Source: Actinoplanes sp. N902-109 (GTDB taxonomy: Bacteria; Actinomycetota; Actinomycetes; Mycobacteriales; Micromonosporaceae). From it: a stretch of DNA of 64,000 bases. The stretch is taken from positions 3,535,501-3,599,500 of the forward strand of contig NC_021191.1 of assembly GCF_000389965.1 (NCBI RefSeq), in the 5' to 3' direction. Every line of letters begins with the position of its first letter. Positions within the stretch are counted from its first letter, which is position 1. The notes beneath the pieces were generated by a model, which searched no databases, was not told the origin of the DNA, and saw only the letters and a program-made list of their open reading frames with translations. Shown piece after piece: positions 53,048-60,710 of this stretch. The position numbers were made by a program, and so were the translations under genes.

Positions 53048-54871
53048 TCGAACTCCGATGCCGCCGGGCCGGTGCTCGCGGTCGTTGAGCGGCACGCGCA
53101 GAGCCGGGGCGACGCGCCGGCGATCCTGCGGCCCGGCGACGAGCCGGGCGGCGGGCTGAGCTACCGGCGCCTGGCAGCCCGGCTGCATGCCGTCCGCGCG
53201 GCGCTGACCGAGCTGGGGGTGCGTCCCGGCCACCGGGTCGCGGTGGTCCCCGGCGAGGACGCCGACAGCGCCGCGCTGCTGCTGGGCGTGCTCGCCACCG
53301 CCGCGTGCTGCCCGGTCAACCCGCTCTGGTCGGCCGCCGAGACCCAGGACTACCTGGACACGCTCGACGTCGCGCTGATCGTGCTGGCCGACGGGGCCGG
53401 TCCGGCCGCCGCCGCGCTGGTGTCGGCGGCCAAGGCGCCGGCGGTCACCATCCGGTTCACCGGGGACGAGGTGACGGTGCTGCCGCAGCGCGGTGGCCGT
53501 CCGGCCGGGACGGCGGCGACCGGGCCGTACCCGGACGAGGCGCTGCTGCTGCGCACCTCCGGCACCACCTCGATCGGCAAGGTGGTCTCGCTGAGCGGTG
53601 CCGGTGTGGTCGCGGCCGCGCAGGCCACGGTGGACGCCTACCACCTGACCGGGGCCGACCGCCGGTTCAACATCATGCCGTTCTTCCACGTGCAGGGCCT
53701 GGTCGGGGCCCTGATCGCCGCGCTGGTCGCGGGGGGCAGCATCGTCTGCGCGCCGGCCCCGGACCCGGCCACCGTGCTGCGCACCGCGCTGGACAGCGGG
53801 GCGACCTGGCTCTCGGCCACGCCCACCATGCACCGGCTGATGGTGCGGCACGTGCCCGCGGACGGCACCTGGCCCGGGACGTTGCGGTTCGTCCGCTGCG
53901 GCTCCGGCGCCCTGACCGGCGGGCTGCGGGCCGAGCTGGAGGCCGGCTACGGCCTGCCGGTCGTCGAGTCGTACGGGATGTCCGAGGCGCACCAGATCGC
54001 CTCGACCCCGCTGCCCGGTGACCCGCCCGCCGCCGGGCTGGTGCCCACCGGCTCCGAGGTCGGGGTGGTCGACCGGCACGGCGAGGTCAGCACGGCCGTG
54101 GACGCATCCGGCGAGATCGTCATCCGCGGCGCCAACGTCATGCACGGCTACGTGTGGCCGCCCGGCCTGGCGTCCCCATGGGCAGGCGACTGGCTGCGCA
54201 CCGGCGACCTGGGCAGGCTGCTGCCGGACGGCTCGTTCCTGATCACCGGGCGGGTCAAGGAGATGATCAACGTGGGTGGCGAGAAGGTGTCGCCGTTCGA
54301 GGTGGAGGCCGCGATGCTCAGCCATGCCGCGGTGGCCGAGGCGGTCGCGTTCGGCATCCCCGACCCGGTCCGCGACGAGCAACTCGGCGCGGTGCTCGTG
54401 CTCGAGCCGGGCGCGCAGCTGGGCGACGAGGAGTTCCGGTCGTATCTCGGGCAGCGGCTCGCCCCGGTCAAGATCCCCCGGGTCGTCCTGCGCCGCCCGG
54501 ACGTCCCGGTGGCCGAGTCCGGCAAGATCCAGCGGGGCTCGCTGGCCGCCGTGCTCGCCGGCGAACTGGCCGCGGCGGAGCGGGCGGCGGCGCAGCCGCG
54601 GGGCCGCACGGCGCCCCGCACCCCGGCCGAGGCCATGCTCAAGGGGCTGTGGTCGCTGGTGCTCAAGCGGGACGACCTCGGCGTGGACGACGACTTCATG
54701 ATCCTCGGCGGCGACTCGATGGCCGCGATGGCGTTGCTGAGCATGGTCGAGGACAGTCTCGGCGTGGCGATCACCCCGGCCGAGCTGTTCACCGATGTCA
54801 CCACGATCGCGGCGATGGCCGCCGTGATCGGCGAACGGACCGCTGCGGCGGGCGGGGGAGCGGGCCGATGA
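53045..54871 (+). CDS. Adenylating acyl ligase fused to a carrier domain (608 aa)
   Basis: The protein should adenylate a carboxylic acid and load it on its own phosphopantetheinyl arm. Residues 1-500 form an ANL-superfamily enzyme. It has a P-loop-like RTSGTTSIGK (about 170-179), MPFFHVQGLVGAL, ATPTMHRLM, YGMSEAHQ, RTGDLGRL, GRVKEMINVGGEKVSPFEVE and a final catalytic Lys in ESGKIQRG. Residues about 525-600 are a carrier domain with GGDSMAAM (Ser558). The core motifs resemble the Pcs60/AAE3 (oxalyl-CoA synthetase) branch and fumonisin Fum10 more than amino-acid A domains, which suggests a small di- or tricarboxylic acid. This comparison is from memory of those families. The gene lies between the terminal PKS and a condensation domain, and overlaps the latter by ATGA. 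Confidence 0.85.
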   Translation: MSNSDAAGPVLAVVERHAQSRGDAPAILRPGDEPGGGLSYRRLAARLHAVRAALTELGVRPGHRVAVVPGEDADSAALLLGVLATAACCPVNPLWSAAETQDYLDTLDVALIVLADGAGPAAAALVSAAKAPAVTIRFTGDEVTVLPQRGGRPAGTAATGPYPDEALLLRTSGTTSIGKVVSLSGAGVVAAAQATVDAYHLTGADRRFNIMPFFHVQGLVGALIAALVAGGSIVCAPAPDPATVLRTALDSGATWLSATPTMHRLMVRHVPADGTWPGTLRFVRCGSGALTGGLRAELEAGYGLPVVESYGMSEAHQIASTPLPGDPPAAGLVPTGSEVGVVDRHGEVSTAVDASGEIVIRGANVMHGYVWPPGLASPWAGDWLRTGDLGRLLPDGSFLITGRVKEMINVGGEKVSPFEVEAAMLSHAAVAEAVAFGIPDPVRDEQLGAVLVLEPGAQLGDEEFRSYLGQRLAPVKIPRVVLRRPDVPVAESGKIQRGSLAAVLAGELAAAERAAAQPRGRTAPRTPAEAMLKGLWSLVLKRDDLGVDDDFMILGGDSMAAMALLSMVEDSLGVAITPAELFTDVTTIAAMAAVIGERTAAAGGGAGR

Positions 54872-56184
54872 CCCAGACGGACCAGCACCGGTTGATCGTC
54901 CCGGACGACAAGGTTCTCGCCGGCGGCCTGCTCAGCGTTCCCATCCTCTACCGCTTCTCCGGCGAGCTGGACAGCGCCGCGCTGAGCCGGGCGCTCGACC
55001 GGGTGGTGGACCGGCACGAGGCGCTGCGCATCACGTACGAAAGGGTGGGGCTGCGCCGACTGCGTGAGAACGTCCAGCCACCCGGGGTGCACCTGCCGCT
55101 GGGCGAGCATGTCGTGTCCGGCCCGGACGAGGCCGACCGGTTGGTCGCCGCGCGGATGGCCGAGATGTTCGACCCGGACAGCCTGCCGCTGACCGCCGAC
55201 CTGTACCGGCTCACCGGCACCGAGCACCTGCTGCTGATCAACGTGAACCACCGGGTCACCGACGCCTGGTCGAACGCGCTGATCCGCCGGGATCTCGCCC
55301 ATTTCTACAACGCCGAGGTGGGGGTGGAGACCGCGCCGCTGCCCGCTGTGGAGTGGCGGCCCGGTGACTACTACGCCTGGCGGGACACCCGGATGGCCGG
55401 CGAACCGGGGCGCCGGCACGCCGCGTACTGGGAAACCCAGGCGCCGCTGCTGAAGTGGGCCGGGGTGCGCCGGCAGCCGGAGAAGTTCGGCGCCCGGCGG
55501 CCCCCGGCGCGACTGGCCGACATCCCCCTCGCGCCCGCCGACGTGGCCGCGTTGCGCCGGCTTGCGGCGGCCGAGCGCACCACCCTGTATGCGGTGCTGC
55601 TGGCCGTGCTGTTCGCGTCGCTGCACGCGGCGACGGCGGAGACCGGCCTGGTCGCCTGCTCGATCCACGCCAACCGGGTCCGGCCGGAGGTCTGGAACAC
55701 CGTGGGCCAGTTCGCCAACCTGAGCTATCTGCGGGTCGACCTGCCGCCGGCACCCAGGTTCGCCGACGTGCTCAAGCTGACCCGGGCGGCGTCCCTGGAA
55801 GCGTTGGCGCACCAGGAATACCCGTTGCTGAACGTGGTCACCCATCCCGGCACGACGCCGCGTACGGTGTCCCGGGCCGGCGAGGTGGCCTTCAACATGC
55901 TGGCCAGCCCGCCGAACGCCGACTCTGCGGCGGGGGCGGACTTCAGCGGTCTGCGGACCGCGTCGCTGCCCTTCCCCGCCGGGGTGAGCAGCCACTTCGA
56001 CCTGGAGGTGTTCATCGCCCCCCGGCCGGAGGGGCTCAGCGGCGTGCTGCGCTGGGCCGAGGGCGGCTACGAGCCGGAGTTCGCCGCCGCCCTGGCCGGC
56101 ACCTACGCGTCCCTGGTGTCGGCCGCGGCCCAGGATCCCGCCGTGCCGCTCGCCGGCTTCCGGGAGGGGTTCAGCCGATCATGA
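54868..56184 (+). CDS. Stand-alone NRPS-type condensation domain protein (438 aa)
   Basis: The start overlaps the ligase stop (ATGA) and has a GGGGGAG ribosome binding site about 8 bases upstream, so I reject longer in-frame versions. The fold markers are those of a condensation domain: an N-terminal LSVPILYRFSGELD strand, RHEALRITY, the active-site motif NHRVTDA (residues 127-133), YWETQ, a QFANLSYLRVD motif and a C-terminal LEVFI strand. The usual HHxxxDG motif has Asn for the first His and Ala for Gly, but the catalytic second His (H128) and Asp132 are present. It should transfer the acyl group from the neighbouring carrier to a hydroxyl or amine, or release the PKS chain. There are no adenylation, carrier or thioesterase domains. 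Its 3' end overlaps the leftward SDR gene by 14 bases. Confidence 0.85.
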   Translation: MTQTDQHRLIVPDDKVLAGGLLSVPILYRFSGELDSAALSRALDRVVDRHEALRITYERVGLRRLRENVQPPGVHLPLGEHVVSGPDEADRLVAARMAEMFDPDSLPLTADLYRLTGTEHLLLINVNHRVTDAWSNALIRRDLAHFYNAEVGVETAPLPAVEWRPGDYYAWRDTRMAGEPGRRHAAYWETQAPLLKWAGVRRQPEKFGARRPPARLADIPLAPADVAALRRLAAAERTTLYAVLLAVLFASLHAATAETGLVACSIHANRVRPEVWNTVGQFANLSYLRVDLPPAPRFADVLKLTRAASLEALAHQEYPLLNVVTHPGTTPRTVSRAGEVAFNMLASPPNADSAAGADFSGLRTASLPFPAGVSSHFDLEVFIAPRPEGLSGVLRWAEGGYEPEFAAALAGTYASLVSAAAQDPAVPLAGFREGFSRS

Positions 56185-56947
56185 ACTGACCACCGTCGAC
56201 GTGCAGGGCGGCACCGGTGATCGCCCCGGACCGCTCGGCCGCGAGGAACGCGCAGGCCCAGGCGATCTCGGCGGGCTCCGGCTGCCGCTTGATGGCGATG
56301 GTCTCCCGGGCGTAGCGCTCCGAGCGGTCGGGCGTCATCCCGGGGTGGGTGCTCGGGTCGCGGACGGTCTTGGCCAGCCCCGGATTGATGTCGTTGACCG
56401 TGATGCCGTACGGGCCGAGGCTGCGGGCCAGCGACCGGGTGAGCGTGCGCAGGCCGCCCTTGGCGGTGGAGTGCGGGATCCGGGTGGGGCCGCCGATCCA
56501 GCCGTCCGGCCCGTTCATGTGCACGATGCGCCCCCAGCCGCGCTCACGCATCCCGGGCGCGAACGCCTTGGCGAGGTGCCACGACGCGGTCAGCTGCTGG
56601 TTGAGGTGCAGGTCCCAGTCCTCGTCCGTGGTCTCCCAGAAGTCCTTGTGCAGGCGCCGGGCGGCGTTGCTCACGTAGATGTCGACGTGCCCGAACGCCT
56701 CCTCGGCGCGGGTCTTCATCGCCAGCACGGTGGCCTTGTCCGCGGCGTCGCCCAGCACGACGAGGGCCTTCGCACCGAGCGCCTCCGCCTCCCGCTTCAC
56801 CTCGTTCGCCTCGTCCACATTGGAACGCGCGTTGATGACGACGTTCGCGCCGCGGGCGGCGAACTCGAGCACGATGGCCTTGCCGATATTCCGGCCGGAG
56901 CCCGTGACGAGCAGGGTCTTCCCGGCGATTCCGAACTCATCGGTCAT
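56171..56947 (-). CDS. Short-chain dehydrogenase/reductase-like protein (258 aa)
   Basis: A Rossmann-fold SDR of normal length. The cofactor loop is TGSGRNIGKA near the N-terminus, the Asn region is SNAARR, and the C-terminus is GAALHVDGGQFMIG, typical of classical SDRs. The catalytic Ser and Tyr look replaced: the Ser region reads IVHMNGPDGW, and the YxxxK motif reads HSTAK with His159 in place of Tyr (CAC against TAC). The Lys is kept. It may be a divergent reductase or a non-catalytic binding protein. I chose MTDEFGIAGK as the start because the Rossmann strand follows at once and a TACGAT box lies exactly 6 bases upstream, the leaderless pattern. Its 3' end runs into the condensation-domain gene on the other strand, so it is not part of the PKS operon. 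Confidence 0.82.
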   Translation of the reverse strand: MTDEFGIAGKTLLVTGSGRNIGKAIVLEFAARGANVVINARSNVDEANEVKREAEALGAKALVVLGDAADKATVLAMKTRAEEAFGHVDIYVSNAARRLHKDFWETTDEDWDLHLNQQLTASWHLAKAFAPGMRERGWGRIVHMNGPDGWIGGPTRIPHSTAKGGLRTLTRSLARSLGPYGITVNDINPGLAKTVRDPSTHPGMTPDRSERYARETIAIKRQPEPAEIAWACAFLAAERSGAITGAALHVDGGQFMIG

Positions 56948-56953
56948 GCCGGA

Positions 56954-56959
56954 ATCGTA
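56954..56959 (-). promoter_or_regulatory. Leaderless -10 box (TACGAT) for the SDR gene
   Basis: On the minus strand TACGAT is followed by 6 bases and the ATG at 56947, matching the actinobacterial TAnnnT-N6-ATG leaderless arrangement. No Shine-Dalgarno sequence is visible. The -35 element is unclear. Confidence 0.5.
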
Positions 56960-57016
56960 GGCGCCGACCATCGTCGATACGAGCGGCCGAGCCGGGGATG
57001 TGTCCCGAACCTCTGG

Positions 57017-57022
57017 TTGACT
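57017..57022 (+). promoter_or_regulatory. Possible leaderless -10 box (TTGACT) for the hydrolase
   Basis: TTGACT lies 7 bases before the ATG at 57030, with no ribosome binding site. The 82-base divergent gap 56948-57029 must hold promoters for both flanking genes. The match is weaker than for the SDR. Confidence 0.3.
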
Positions 57023-57029
57023 TGCCCCC

Positions 57030-57905
57030 ATGACCACTTCGGCCGATCCCGGATCCGGTGCGGCTCCCGCCTGGTTCACCGACGCCCTGGCCGCCCCCGT
57101 CACCGAACACGAGGTCACGGTGGCCGGCACCGCGATCGCCTACCGGGCCTGGGGTGCGCCGGCCGGCCAGGGCGTCGTGCTCGTGCACGGGGCTGCCGCG
57201 CACTCCCGCTGGTGGGACCACGTCGCGCCGTTGCTGCTGGACAGCGGGCGGGTCGTCGCGCTCGACCTGTCCGGGCACGGTGACAGTGGCCGGCGCGATG
57301 CGTACAGCCTCGATCTGTGGATGCGGGAGGTGCTCGCCGTCATCGCGGATGCCGGGCTCGGCGGATCCGCGGTGGTGATCGGGCACAGCCTGGGCGGGGC
57401 GGTGACGCTGCGGCTCGCCGCGTCCGCCGGGGCCCGGATCGCGGGCGTCGTGCTGCTCGACTCGCCGCTGGCCGTTCCCGGGGTGGAGCAGCGGGCGAGC
57501 CGGGAACGCCGCGCGTTCGGGGCGCCGCCGCGCGTCTACCCCTCGCGGGCGGCGATCGTCAGGCACTTCAGCCCCATGCCCAAGCAACCCGTGCTCGGCT
57601 ATGTCGCCGAGCACGTCGCTGCCACCTCGGTCCGCGAGGTGAGCGGCGGCTGGGGCTGGAAGTGGGATCCGGCGGTCTTCGCCCGCGAGCGGGTCGAGAA
57701 CACCCTGACCACCGTGGACTGCCGGGTGGCGCTGGTGAACGCCGAGCACGGCGTCGTCTCGGCCGACCGCCGCGACGCCATGGCCGAGCGGCTGGGCCCG
57801 GCCACCGAGATCGTGGAGATCGCGGGTGCGCAACATCACATCATGCTGGACCAGCCGCTCGCGCTGGTGGCCGCGCTGCGGAAACTGCTGGCCGGATGGG
57901 GCTGA
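57030..57905 (+). CDS. Alpha/beta-fold hydrolase (291 aa)
   Basis: A soluble serine hydrolase of the alpha/beta fold. The order of motifs is VVLVHGAAAHSRWW (oxyanion region), DLSGHGDSGRRD, the nucleophile elbow GHSLGG (Ser120), a probable acid after VALVNAEHG and the terminal catalytic His in AGAQHHIMLDQP (H269 or H270). The length fits haloperoxidase/esterase-type members. It is not a type II PKS thioesterase by motif (no typical GHSMGA and short lid). Because the PKS lacks a thioesterase, this protein is a candidate for releasing or hydrolysing the product, but the substrate cannot be read from sequence. It is divergently transcribed from the SDR. Confidence 0.85.
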   Translation: MTTSADPGSGAAPAWFTDALAAPVTEHEVTVAGTAIAYRAWGAPAGQGVVLVHGAAAHSRWWDHVAPLLLDSGRVVALDLSGHGDSGRRDAYSLDLWMREVLAVIADAGLGGSAVVIGHSLGGAVTLRLAASAGARIAGVVLLDSPLAVPGVEQRASRERRAFGAPPRVYPSRAAIVRHFSPMPKQPVLGYVAEHVAATSVREVSGGWGWKWDPAVFARERVENTLTTVDCRVALVNAEHGVVSADRRDAMAERLGPATEIVEIAGAQHHIMLDQPLALVAALRKLLAGWG

Positions 57906-57971
57906 CCGGCCCGCGACAGAACCTTACCGGCCACCCCGGAGGTATCGACGGGCAGAACTGGATCGCGCCCG

Positions 57972-58001
57972 TTGACCGGTCGGCGCGCGGCCCCCTAGCG
58001 T
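57972..58001 (+). promoter_or_regulatory. Promoter TTGACC-N18-TAGCGT, leaderless methyltransferase start
   Basis: TTGACC (57972-57977) and TAGCGT (57996-58001) are separated by 18 bases, and TAGCGT is 6 bases before the ATG at 58008. Transcription would begin at or next to the start codon. No Shine-Dalgarno sequence is present. This is the clearest promoter in the window. Confidence 0.65.
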
Positions 58002-58007
58002 GATCGC

Positions 58008-58799
58008 ATGTCCACTTCGAGCGGGATGTTCCACCAGCATCGAGGGATGGCCGAGTCCTATGGCGCCGATGCCGAGCGGTACAACCGGGCCCGCACGAGT
58101 TTCCCGCCGGCCCTGATCGAGACAATCACCAGCTCCGCCCCGGCCACCGCGGTCGACGTCGGCTGCGGCACCGGCGTGGTCGCCCGCCTGTTGCAGGAGA
58201 CCGGCTGTCAGGTTCTCGGCGTCGAACCCGACGAACGCTCGGCGGCGTACGCCCGTTCGCGCGGGCTCGACGTCGAGGTGTCCACTTTCGAGGCGTGGGA
58301 CCCGGCCGGCCGCCGGTTCGACGCCGTCGTGTCGGGTCGCACCTGGCACTGGATCGACCCGGCGGCCGGCGCGGCCAAGGCGGCGAGCGCCCTGCGGCCC
58401 GGCGGCCGGCTCACCGTGTTCTGGAATGCCAGCGACACCCCGGCGGCCCTCGCCGAGAAGTTCCTCGAGATCAACCTGCGCATGTTCCCCGGCAACGCGA
58501 TGCTGCTGAAGAATTCCACGTCGACGTTCGACTCCGTCAGCAGAAGCGTGACCAAGGCCGGCGACACCCTCCGGGAACAGGGTGCCTTCACCGAGCCCGA
58601 GTTCCTGCGGTTCGACTGGCAGCGGGACTACACCAGGGACGAATGGCTCGACGTCCTGCCCACCCTGAGCGCCTACACCCGGCTCTCCGAGGCGCAGCGT
58701 GACGAGCTTCTGACCGCCATGGGCGACGCGATCGATGCGTACGGCGGCGGCTTCACCATGCAGTACGCGACCCTGGCCGTCGCTGCCACCCGCCGCTGA
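58008..58799 (+). CDS. Class I SAM-dependent methyltransferase (263 aa)
   Basis: The SAM-binding motif I is AVDVGCGTGVVARLL (about residues 43-57), followed by the acidic VLGVEPDERS strand and a motif with SGRTWHWIDP near 110. These are typical of Methyltransf_11-like enzymes of 250-270 aa. It could methylate an O, N or C atom of the polyketide or an unrelated metabolite; the sequence does not decide. It is separated from the hydrolase by a 102-base gap with its own promoter, so it is an independent transcription unit. The start ATG directly follows the promoter and no upstream in-frame start fits better. Confidence 0.85.
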   Translation: MSTSSGMFHQHRGMAESYGADAERYNRARTSFPPALIETITSSAPATAVDVGCGTGVVARLLQETGCQVLGVEPDERSAAYARSRGLDVEVSTFEAWDPAGRRFDAVVSGRTWHWIDPAAGAAKAASALRPGGRLTVFWNASDTPAALAEKFLEINLRMFPGNAMLLKNSTSTFDSVSRSVTKAGDTLREQGAFTEPEFLRFDWQRDYTRDEWLDVLPTLSAYTRLSEAQRDELLTAMGDAIDAYGGGFTMQYATLAVAATRR

Positions 58800-58805
58800 G
58801 GTGCG

Positions 58806-58835
58806 CCCGCGCGACCGGCACCCGCGCGAACGGCA
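58806..58835. repeat. Tandem 15-base direct repeat (CCCGCGCGAMCGGCA x2)
   Basis: Two adjacent 15-base units differ at one base (C or A at position 10). They lie in the 104-base gap ahead of the flavin monooxygenase gene, about 70 bases from its start, where an operator could sit. No promoter hexamers are obvious. Confidence 0.5.
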
Positions 58836-58903
58836 CCACACGGCCATCAACCGGTTCCCCAGCGCCGCGAGCGGAGCAGCGCTGCGGGAGGAAAGGTCTG
58901 CGA

Positions 58904-60241
58904 GTGACCAGAGAGCTCAAGCTGGGTGCCATGATGTACGGGGTAGGCGGGCCCGGCCAGCCGAGAACCTGGCTCAACCCCGAGATCCCCGGCGACGCCA
59001 GCGTCGACGTGCGGTGGTACATCGCCCGGGCGCAGCAGGCCGAGGCCGCCCTGTTCGACCTGATCTTCATCGTGGACGGCCAGTTCGTCACGCCGGAATC
59101 GTCGAACCACTATCTGAACCGGCTGGAGCCGCTGACCCTGCTCTCCGCGGTAGCCGTGCACACCACCCACATCGGGCTGGTCGGCACGCTTTCCACGTCG
59201 TACAACGAGCCGTTCAACGTGGCCCGGCGGCTGGCCTCGCTCGACCTGATCAGCGGCGGCCGGGCCGGCTGGAACGTGGTGGCGACCGGCGACGGCGGGA
59301 CGGCGGGCAACTTCGGGCGCGACGAGCACTACGACTATCCCACCCGGTACGGGCGCGCGCTGGAGCACGTCCAGGTGGCCCAGGGCCTGTGGGACTCCTA
59401 CGAGGACGACGCGTTCCCCCGGGACAAGGAGCGCGGGGTGTTCTTCGACCCGTCGCGGCAGCACCCGCTCGACCACAAGGGTGAGTACTTCAGCGTCGCC
59501 GGCCCGCTGAACATCGAGCGCTCACCGCAGGGCCAGCCGGTCATCTTCCAGGCCGGCGACTCGGACGAGGGGCGCGATCTCGGGGCGGCGGTCGGTGAAG
59601 CCGTCTTCACCCATGCCCGCACCCTCGAGCAGGCCCAGGCCTTCGGCCGCGACCTGCGCACCCGGGCGGCCGCGAAGGGCCGTGACCCGCAGAGCCTGCT
59701 CATCTTCTCGGGCATCTACCCGACCATCGCCGACACCGACGAGCAGGCCCGGGCGGCGGAACGGGCGACCTTCCCCAGCTTCGAGCGCGCGTTGCAGGAG
59801 TTCGGCCGCCCGTTCGGCGGCCACGACTTCACGCGGTACGACCCGGACGCCCCGTTCCCCGAGCTGGGCGATCTCGGCGACCACAGCTTCCGTACCCAGG
59901 CCGACCGGATCAAGCAGCTGGCCCGGGAGAAGCAGCTGACCCTGCGTCAGGTGGTCGAGTACCAGCTGAACGCGCGGCGCTCGCCCTTCGTCGGTTCGCC
60001 GCGGACCGTCGCGGCGGAGATCGAACGCTGGTTCACGGCGGGCGCGTTCGACGGCATCAACCTCGTGGTGACCGCCCCGAGCAGATTCGCCGACTTCACC
60101 GATCGGGTGCTGCCGATCCTGCGGGAACGCGGCATCGTCCGCACCGGCTACCGGTCGACCACCCTGCGCGGCAACCTCGGCCTGCCCGTGCCGGAGAACA
60201 GGCACACCGTGGCCAGGCGCCGCGATCCGGTCAGCGAGTAG
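58904..60241 (+). CDS. FMN-dependent luciferase-like monooxygenase, NtaA/SnaA/DszA type (445 aa)
   Basis: The GTG start is supported by GGGAGGAAAGG about 8 bases upstream. The protein has the hallmarks of the NtaA/SnaA/DszA branch of the luciferase-like superfamily: N-terminal LKLGAMMYGVGG, FIVDGQFV, HIGLVGTLSTSYNEPFNVAR, SGGRAGWNVVAT, GPLNIERSPQGQPVIFQAG and DGINLVVT near the C-terminus. The length is normal for the family. These enzymes use reduced FMN from a partner reductase to oxidise small substrates. No reductase gene is adjacent. It could oxidise the polyketide (which should carry a ketone) or take part in sulfur or xenobiotic metabolism; the context does not decide. Confidence 0.88.
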   Translation: MTRELKLGAMMYGVGGPGQPRTWLNPEIPGDASVDVRWYIARAQQAEAALFDLIFIVDGQFVTPESSNHYLNRLEPLTLLSAVAVHTTHIGLVGTLSTSYNEPFNVARRLASLDLISGGRAGWNVVATGDGGTAGNFGRDEHYDYPTRYGRALEHVQVAQGLWDSYEDDAFPRDKERGVFFDPSRQHPLDHKGEYFSVAGPLNIERSPQGQPVIFQAGDSDEGRDLGAAVGEAVFTHARTLEQAQAFGRDLRTRAAAKGRDPQSLLIFSGIYPTIADTDEQARAAERATFPSFERALQEFGRPFGGHDFTRYDPDAPFPELGDLGDHSFRTQADRIKQLAREKQLTLRQVVEYQLNARRSPFVGSPRTVAAEIERWFTAGAFDGINLVVTAPSRFADFTDRVLPILRERGIVRTGYRSTTLRGNLGLPVPENRHTVARRRDPVSE

Positions 60242-60314
60242 GCGTCCCGCCTGGCCCCCTGGTTCCGGCTCATCGGATTCGCGCCGCCGCCGATGGGAGG
60301 GACGAGGGGGCGAT

Positions 60315-60710
60315 GTGGCGACGGTGCTGGTGGTCGACGATGAGCCGGACATCCGTGACCTGCTGGTGAAACGGCTGGGGCAGGACGGGCACCTGGTGCT
60401 GCCGGCCGATGGCGGGGCGGAGGCCCTGGCGCTGGTCGAGTCCCGGGGCGTACCCGACGCGGTGGTTCTCGACCTCGACATGCCCGGCATGGACGGTTTC
60501 GAGCTGCTGGAGCGGTTGCGCGGCCGGCACCCGCAGCTGCCGGTGCTGATCGTGTCGGTGTTGTGGGCCGACGACGTGCATGAGCGGGTCCGTCACCTGT
60601 CGGCCGACTTCCTGGCCAAGCCGTTCACCGCTGCGGCTCTGACGGCCGGTGTACGGCAGCTGCTCGGCCTGCCCAGCCGCGGTGACGATGCCGGGGTGGG
60701 CAGGCGATGA
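60315..60710 (+). CDS. Single-domain response regulator (131 aa)
   Basis: This is a CheY-like receiver with no output domain. VVDDEPD supplies the acidic pocket (D9, D10), the phosphoacceptor is D53 in VVLDLDMPGMDG, and the conserved Lys sits in FLAKPF. Purine-rich GGGAGG and GAGGGGG lie just before the GTG start. The gene overlaps the histidine kinase by ATGA, so the two are a pair. With no DNA-binding domain the regulator probably passes phosphate on or acts by protein contact. Confidence 0.92.
   Translation: MATVLVVDDEPDIRDLLVKRLGQDGHLVLPADGGAEALALVESRGVPDAVVLDLDMPGMDGFELLERLRGRHPQLPVLIVSVLWADDVHERVRHLSADFLAKPFTAAALTAGVRQLLGLPSRGDDAGVGRR

Noticed and set aside
54154..54867. Upstream in-frame extension of the condensation-domain gene to 54154
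   Set aside because: This part is antisense-free but overlaps the ligase coding frame completely and has no C-domain content. The ATGA overlap with a ribosome binding site at 54868 is far better.
56948..57130. Longer SDR protein starting near 57130
   Set aside because: It would overlap the start of the divergent hydrolase, and the added residues are low-complexity with no Rossmann content.
60271..60295. CATCGG...CCGATG inverted repeat before the response regulator
   Set aside because: Only 6 pairs with a 13-base loop, overlapping the ribosome binding region; expected by chance at this GC content.
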